A stretch of DNA of 64,000 nt from JASHUC01 sp963849095 (GTDB taxonomy: Bacteria > Pseudomonadota > Gammaproteobacteria > Steroidobacterales > Steroidobacteraceae): contig CAWKGA010000005.1 in the NCBI GenBank assembly GCA_963849095.1, positions 124,001-188,000 of the forward strand, written 5' to 3'. A program made the position numbers and the translations under genes. Every line of letters starts with the position of its first letter. The stretch's first letter is position 1. This document shows positions 60,702 through 64,000 of this stretch, piece by piece. The notes under the pieces are model-generated. The model was given only the letters and a program-made list of their open reading frames with translations. It searched no databases and was not told the origin of the DNA.

Positions 60702-63395
60702 TCACGCGGCCTCGCGCCGGTCGAGCGCCTCCATCAGGCGCTCCTTCAGGCGCAGCGCGGCGGCCTCGGTGAGCGGCTTGCCGTCGAAGTCGGTGACGTA
60801 AAGCACGTCCTCGGCGCGCTCGCCCACCGTCATGATCTTCGCCGCGTGCACCTCCACGCGCTCCTCCCTCAAGATGTTGCCCACGTCGCAGAGCAAGCCG
60901 GGACGGTCGCCTGCGATGAGCTCCAGGACGGAGCGGTGATTGCGATCATCGACACTGAGCGAGATCTGCGTCGGAGTGTTGAACATCCGCACCTGGCGCG
61001 GCGCGCGGCGCGAGACCGCCGGCAGCGGGGCGTCCGGCCGCTGCAGCGAGCGCCACAGGGCGTGCTCGATCTCCTCCAGCCTGTCGGTGTCGGTGATCGG
61101 GGCGCCGTCATCCTCGAGGACGTGGTACAGGTCGAGGCTGAAGCCGTCGCCCGTCGGGGTGATGCGCGCATCGACGATGGTGAGCCCCAGTTGATCGAGC
61201 ACCGCGGTGGTGCGGGCAAAGCCGTGCCGCACGTGCGGCGCGAACGTGAGGACCGCGGTGATCCCGCGCAGGCTCTTTGCCTGCAGCGCAACCAGCGGCG
61301 CATCGGAGCTCGGCTCCCGCTCGGCGAGCAGCCGCGTGTGCCACGCGACCTCGTCGGGCGTGTGCCGCAGGAAGTACGGCTCGGAGAAGCGGGTCCAGGC
61401 CCGCTCGATATCGGTCTCGGAGACGCCGTGCTCGGCGAGGAGCTTGCGGGCGGCCTCCTGGGTCTCGCGGACGAGCTCCTCCTGATCGATCGGACTCTCG
61501 AGGCCGCGGCGCAGCGCGCGCTTCACGCGAGCGTAGAACTCGTGGAACAGCGAGGCCTTCCAGGAATTCCACAGCCGCGGATTCGTTCCGCGGACGTCGG
61601 CGCACGTGAGGACGTAGAGATAGTCGAGGTGCGTCTCATCGCCCACCTTGTGCGCGAAGGCGTTGATGACCTCGGGGTCGGAGATGTCCTGCTTCTGCGC
61701 GGTGATCGACAGCTCGAGGTGGGTGCGCACGAGCCAGGCGACGAGCCGCGCGTCGTATCGCGAGAGGCCCTGCTCGAGGCAGAAGGCCTCGGCGTCCACG
61801 GCGCCGAGCTCGGAGTGATCCCCGCCGCGGCCCTTCGCGATGTCGTGGAAGAGCGCCGCGAGATAGGCGATCTCCGGCTTCGGCAGCAGCTGCATGATGC
61901 GTGAGAGCTCGGGGAGCTCCTGGTCGTAGCGCGGGATGGTGAGGCGGCGCAGGTTGCTCACGACGAACAGGGTGTGCGCGTCCACGGTGTACGCGTGGAA
62001 CAGGTCATACTGCATGCGCCCGACGATGCGGCCGAACGCGGTGATGTAGCGCCCGAGCACGCCGTAGGTGTTCATGCGCCGCAGCTCGTGGGTGACCCCG
62101 ACGGGGGCGCGGATGATCTCCATGAAGAGCCGGTGGTGGCGCGGGTTCTGGCGGAACTCCTCGTCGATGAGCCAGAGACTGCGCGCGACCGCGCGCAGGG
62201 TGGAGGCGCGCACGCCCTTGATGTCGGGATTCTGCTGCAGCAGCACGAACAGCTCGAGCAGCGCCGACGGTGTGCGCGCGAAGACATCGTCGCTCCGCGC
62301 CTCGAGGGAGCCGTTGCGCACCTGGAAGCGGGCGTTCAAGGGACGGGGCGGCTCGTCCTCGGTGAGAATCGCCTCGCGAAACAGCTGCAGCAGCAGCTCA
62401 TTCAGCAGGCTCACGTCCATCACCGTGCGGTAGTACCGCTGCATCAGCTGCTCGACGGCGAGCGTGTAGGAGCTGTCCTCGTAGCCGAACGTCTGCGCGA
62501 GCCGGATCTGATGATCGAACCCCAGCCGGTCCTCGCGCCGGCCCGTGAGGATGTGCAGCCCGAAGCGCACCTTCCACAGGAACGCCTGCGCCTGCTCGAG
62601 CCGCCGCAGCTCCCCCGGCGTGAGGAAGCCGCGCTCCGCGAGGCCGTCGAAGGAGTCGGCGCCGAAGTGCCGCTTGGCGACCCAGCCGATCGTCTGGATG
62701 TCGCGCAGTCCCCCGGGTCCGGTCTTGACGTTCGGCTCGAGGTTGTAGGCGGTGTCGTTCGCCTTCAAGTGCCGCTCGGCCTGCTCGCGCAGCTTCGCTT
62801 CGAAGAACTCCCGGACCGGCCAGAGATGCTCGGGAGAGAGCGCCGCCCGCATCGACCCCAGGAGGGTCTCATCGCCGGCGAGCAGCCGCGCCTCGAGGAG
62901 CGTCGTCATGACGCTCACGTCCGCCGCGCTCTCCTCGACGCATTCTCGAACGGTGCGCACGCTGTGGCCGACTTCGAGGCCGATATCCCACAGGAAGGCG
63001 ACGAAGCGCTCGAGCTGCGAACGCTCCGGCGCATCGGGCGGCGCAGTGACGAGCAGGAGCAAATCGATGTCCGAGCAGGGGTGCAGCTCCCCGCGCCCGT
63101 AGCCGCCGACCGCGACCAGCGCCCAGCGGCCGCGATCGGCGAGCTGCTCGCGCCAGACCTGGCACAGCACGGCATCGACGAACGCGGCGCGGGCCCGCAC
63201 GAGCTCCTCTACGGGTTCCTCGGCGAGGAATCGGGCTTTCAGCTCCTCGTGCGCGCGGGCGAGGAGGCTGCGATACGACTCGCGGGAGCCCGGGTGGGCC
63301 GCGAGCAGCGCGGGCAGCTGCGCGATGAGCGGCCGTGGCGCGCGGTTGCGCTCGGGAAGCGCCTCGTCGGGCAGGTCGGGACCGCTCGCGGACAT
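60702..63395 (-). CDS. glnD: Bifunctional uridylyltransferase/uridylyl-removing enzyme GlnD
   Basis: An 897-residue nitrogen sensor acting on PII. The start is ATG 63395. The nucleotidyltransferase domain has AVGGYGRGELHPCSDIDLLL (Gly-Gly and Asp-x-Asp), the central segment NVKTGPGGLRDIQTI follows, the HD domain has LFHDIAKGRGGDHSELGA, and two C-terminal ACT domains follow (QVRMFNTPTQISLS and VLELIAGDRPGLLCDVGNIL). All catalytic motifs are intact. Confidence 0.95.
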   Translation of the reverse strand: MSASGPDLPDEALPERNRAPRPLIAQLPALLAAHPGSRESYRSLLARAHEELKARFLAEEPVEELVRARAAFVDAVLCQVWREQLADRGRWALVAVGGYGRGELHPCSDIDLLLLVTAPPDAPERSQLERFVAFLWDIGLEVGHSVRTVRECVEESAADVSVMTTLLEARLLAGDETLLGSMRAALSPEHLWPVREFFEAKLREQAERHLKANDTAYNLEPNVKTGPGGLRDIQTIGWVAKRHFGADSFDGLAERGFLTPGELRRLEQAQAFLWKVRFGLHILTGRREDRLGFDHQIRLAQTFGYEDSSYTLAVEQLMQRYYRTVMDVSLLNELLLQLFREAILTEDEPPRPLNARFQVRNGSLEARSDDVFARTPSALLELFVLLQQNPDIKGVRASTLRAVARSLWLIDEEFRQNPRHHRLFMEIIRAPVGVTHELRRMNTYGVLGRYITAFGRIVGRMQYDLFHAYTVDAHTLFVVSNLRRLTIPRYDQELPELSRIMQLLPKPEIAYLAALFHDIAKGRGGDHSELGAVDAEAFCLEQGLSRYDARLVAWLVRTHLELSITAQKQDISDPEVINAFAHKVGDETHLDYLYVLTCADVRGTNPRLWNSWKASLFHEFYARVKRALRRGLESPIDQEELVRETQEAARKLLAEHGVSETDIERAWTRFSEPYFLRHTPDEVAWHTRLLAEREPSSDAPLVALQAKSLRGITAVLTFAPHVRHGFARTTAVLDQLGLTIVDARITPTGDGFSLDLYHVLEDDGAPITDTDRLEEIEHALWRSLQRPDAPLPAVSRRAPRQVRMFNTPTQISLSVDDRNHRSVLELIAGDRPGLLCDVGNILREERVEVHAAKIMTVGERAEDVLYVTDFDGKPLTEAAALRLKERLMEALDRREAA

Positions 63396-63418
63396 GGGGG
63401 CGACTTCAGCGCGGGCGC

Positions 63419-64000
63419 TCAGGCCCGCTCGGCGGCACCGAGCGTCAGCACATCGACGCCGGTTTCCGTGACGAGCACGGTGTGCTCCCACTGCGCGGAG
63501 AGCGAATGGTCCTTGGTGACGACCGTCCAGCCGTCGGGGAGCAGACGCACGTGGCGCTTGCCCGCGTTCACCATGGGCTCGACGGTGAACGTCATCCCGG
63601 TCTTCAGCTCGAGCCCGGTGCCGGGCTCCCCGTAGTGCAGCACCTGGGGATCCTCGTGATAGATCCGCCCGATCCCGTGCCCGCAGTATTCGCGCACCAC
63701 GGAATAGGAGAGCGGCTCGACGAAGGCCTGGATGGCATGACCCACATCGCCGAGACGCGAGCCGGGGCGTACCGTCCGGATGCCGCGCCACATGGCCTCG
63801 CGGCACATCTCGGCGAGCCGCTGAGCCTGAACCGGCGGCCGGCCCGCGAAGTACATGCGGCTCGTATCGCCGTGGAAGCCGTCCTTGATCACGGTCACAT
63901 CGATGTTGATGATGTCGCCCGCCTTCAGGCGCTTGTCGTTCGGGATGCCATGGCAGACCACGTGGTTCACCGAGGCGCAGATGGTCTTCGGAAAGCCCCG
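63419..64000 (-). CDS. map: Methionine aminopeptidase, type I (N-terminus outside the window)
   Basis: The reading frame is open from the window edge to the stop at 63419 (about 193 residues of about 260). Metal ligands: Asp in IINIDVTVIKDGFHGDTSRM (two), His in EYCGHGIGRIYHEDPQ, Glu in MTFTVEPMVNAG and Glu in SAQWEHTVLVTETG. It removes the initiator Met cotranslationally. The stop lies 23 bp before the glnD start, so they may be co-transcribed. Confidence 0.95.
   Translation of the reverse strand, partial: RGFPKTICASVNHVVCHGIPNDKRLKAGDIINIDVTVIKDGFHGDTSRMYFAGRPPVQAQRLAEMCREAMWRGIRTVRPGSRLGDVGHAIQAFVEPLSYSVVREYCGHGIGRIYHEDPQVLHYGEPGTGLELKTGMTFTVEPMVNAGKRHVRLLPDGWTVVTKDHSLSAQWEHTVLVTETGVDVLTLGAAERA

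Noticed and set aside
1..64000. CRISPR arrays, rRNA, tRNA genes or riboswitches
   Set aside because: No regularly spaced repeats, tRNA-like cloverleaf with conserved arms, or known riboswitch core was recognised. A covariance-model scan would be needed to exclude small RNAs.

Overview
The window is high-GC DNA with closely packed operons. The block map-glnD-dapC-dapD, the two-subset Pst operon with phoB/phoR/phoU, a GTP-type PEP carboxykinase, a phasin, DsbB and DinG-type helicase/tsaB neighbours suggest a gammaproteobacterium near the Nevskiales/Steroidobacterales/xanthomonad branch. That placement is inferred from gene content and order only. No rRNA, tRNA or CRISPR array was seen.

Region 1 (1-13.2 kb) is chromosomal with scattered accessory genes: the edge of a GlxA-type regulator, a Phd/PIN toxin-antitoxin pair, a PQQ-type quinoprotein, a PAP2 phosphatase, and an MDR quinone reductase facing a tyrosine-rich secreted protein and a TetR regulator across a 24-bp perfect palindrome. 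It ends with a four-gene minus-strand operon of exported proteins: DUF1592-type cytochrome-like, DUF1552, degenerate metallo-beta-lactamase fold, ankyrin repeats. The joint role of these four is unknown.

Region 2 (about 13.2-29.1 kb) is a stack of mobile islands inserted at the 5' end of dusA. The intact dusA (29048) is preceded by two orphan dusA 5' fragments (16953 and 25687). All three share an identical 26-bp core. Truncated tyrosine-integrase starts sit just before the 25.7 and 29.0 kb copies, and a third integrase stub lies at 13.96 kb. The cargo is almost entirely toxin-antitoxin, defence-like or conflict-type genes: VapBC, HipBA, a Fic protein with an altered active site, a TIR-membrane-propeller protein split by one stop codon, an AAA/DUF4143 ATPase, AbiE, and an XRE/membrane-protein pair. 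An IS3-family element has split a DUF1697 gene.

Region 3 (29-36.5 kb) is housekeeping: dusA, a cyclase-FHA fusion, pckG, a phasin, a DinG/YoaA-type helicase and tsaB.

Region 4 (36.5-50.4 kb) is a phosphate regulon: phoBR, an LpxH-like hydrolase, phoU, dsbB, dapE (opposite strand), pstSCA with two pstB copies and a second phoU, then a convergent DcaP-like porin. Clear Pho-box arrays with an 11-bp period precede phoB and the porin. Region 5 (50.4-58.6 kb) is a two-component system plus a tripartite RND efflux pump. Region 6 (58.5-64 kb) is dapD, dapC, glnD and a partial map.

The porin and RND permease genes carry single-base insertions that break their frames. These look like local sequence errors, but recent decay is not excluded.
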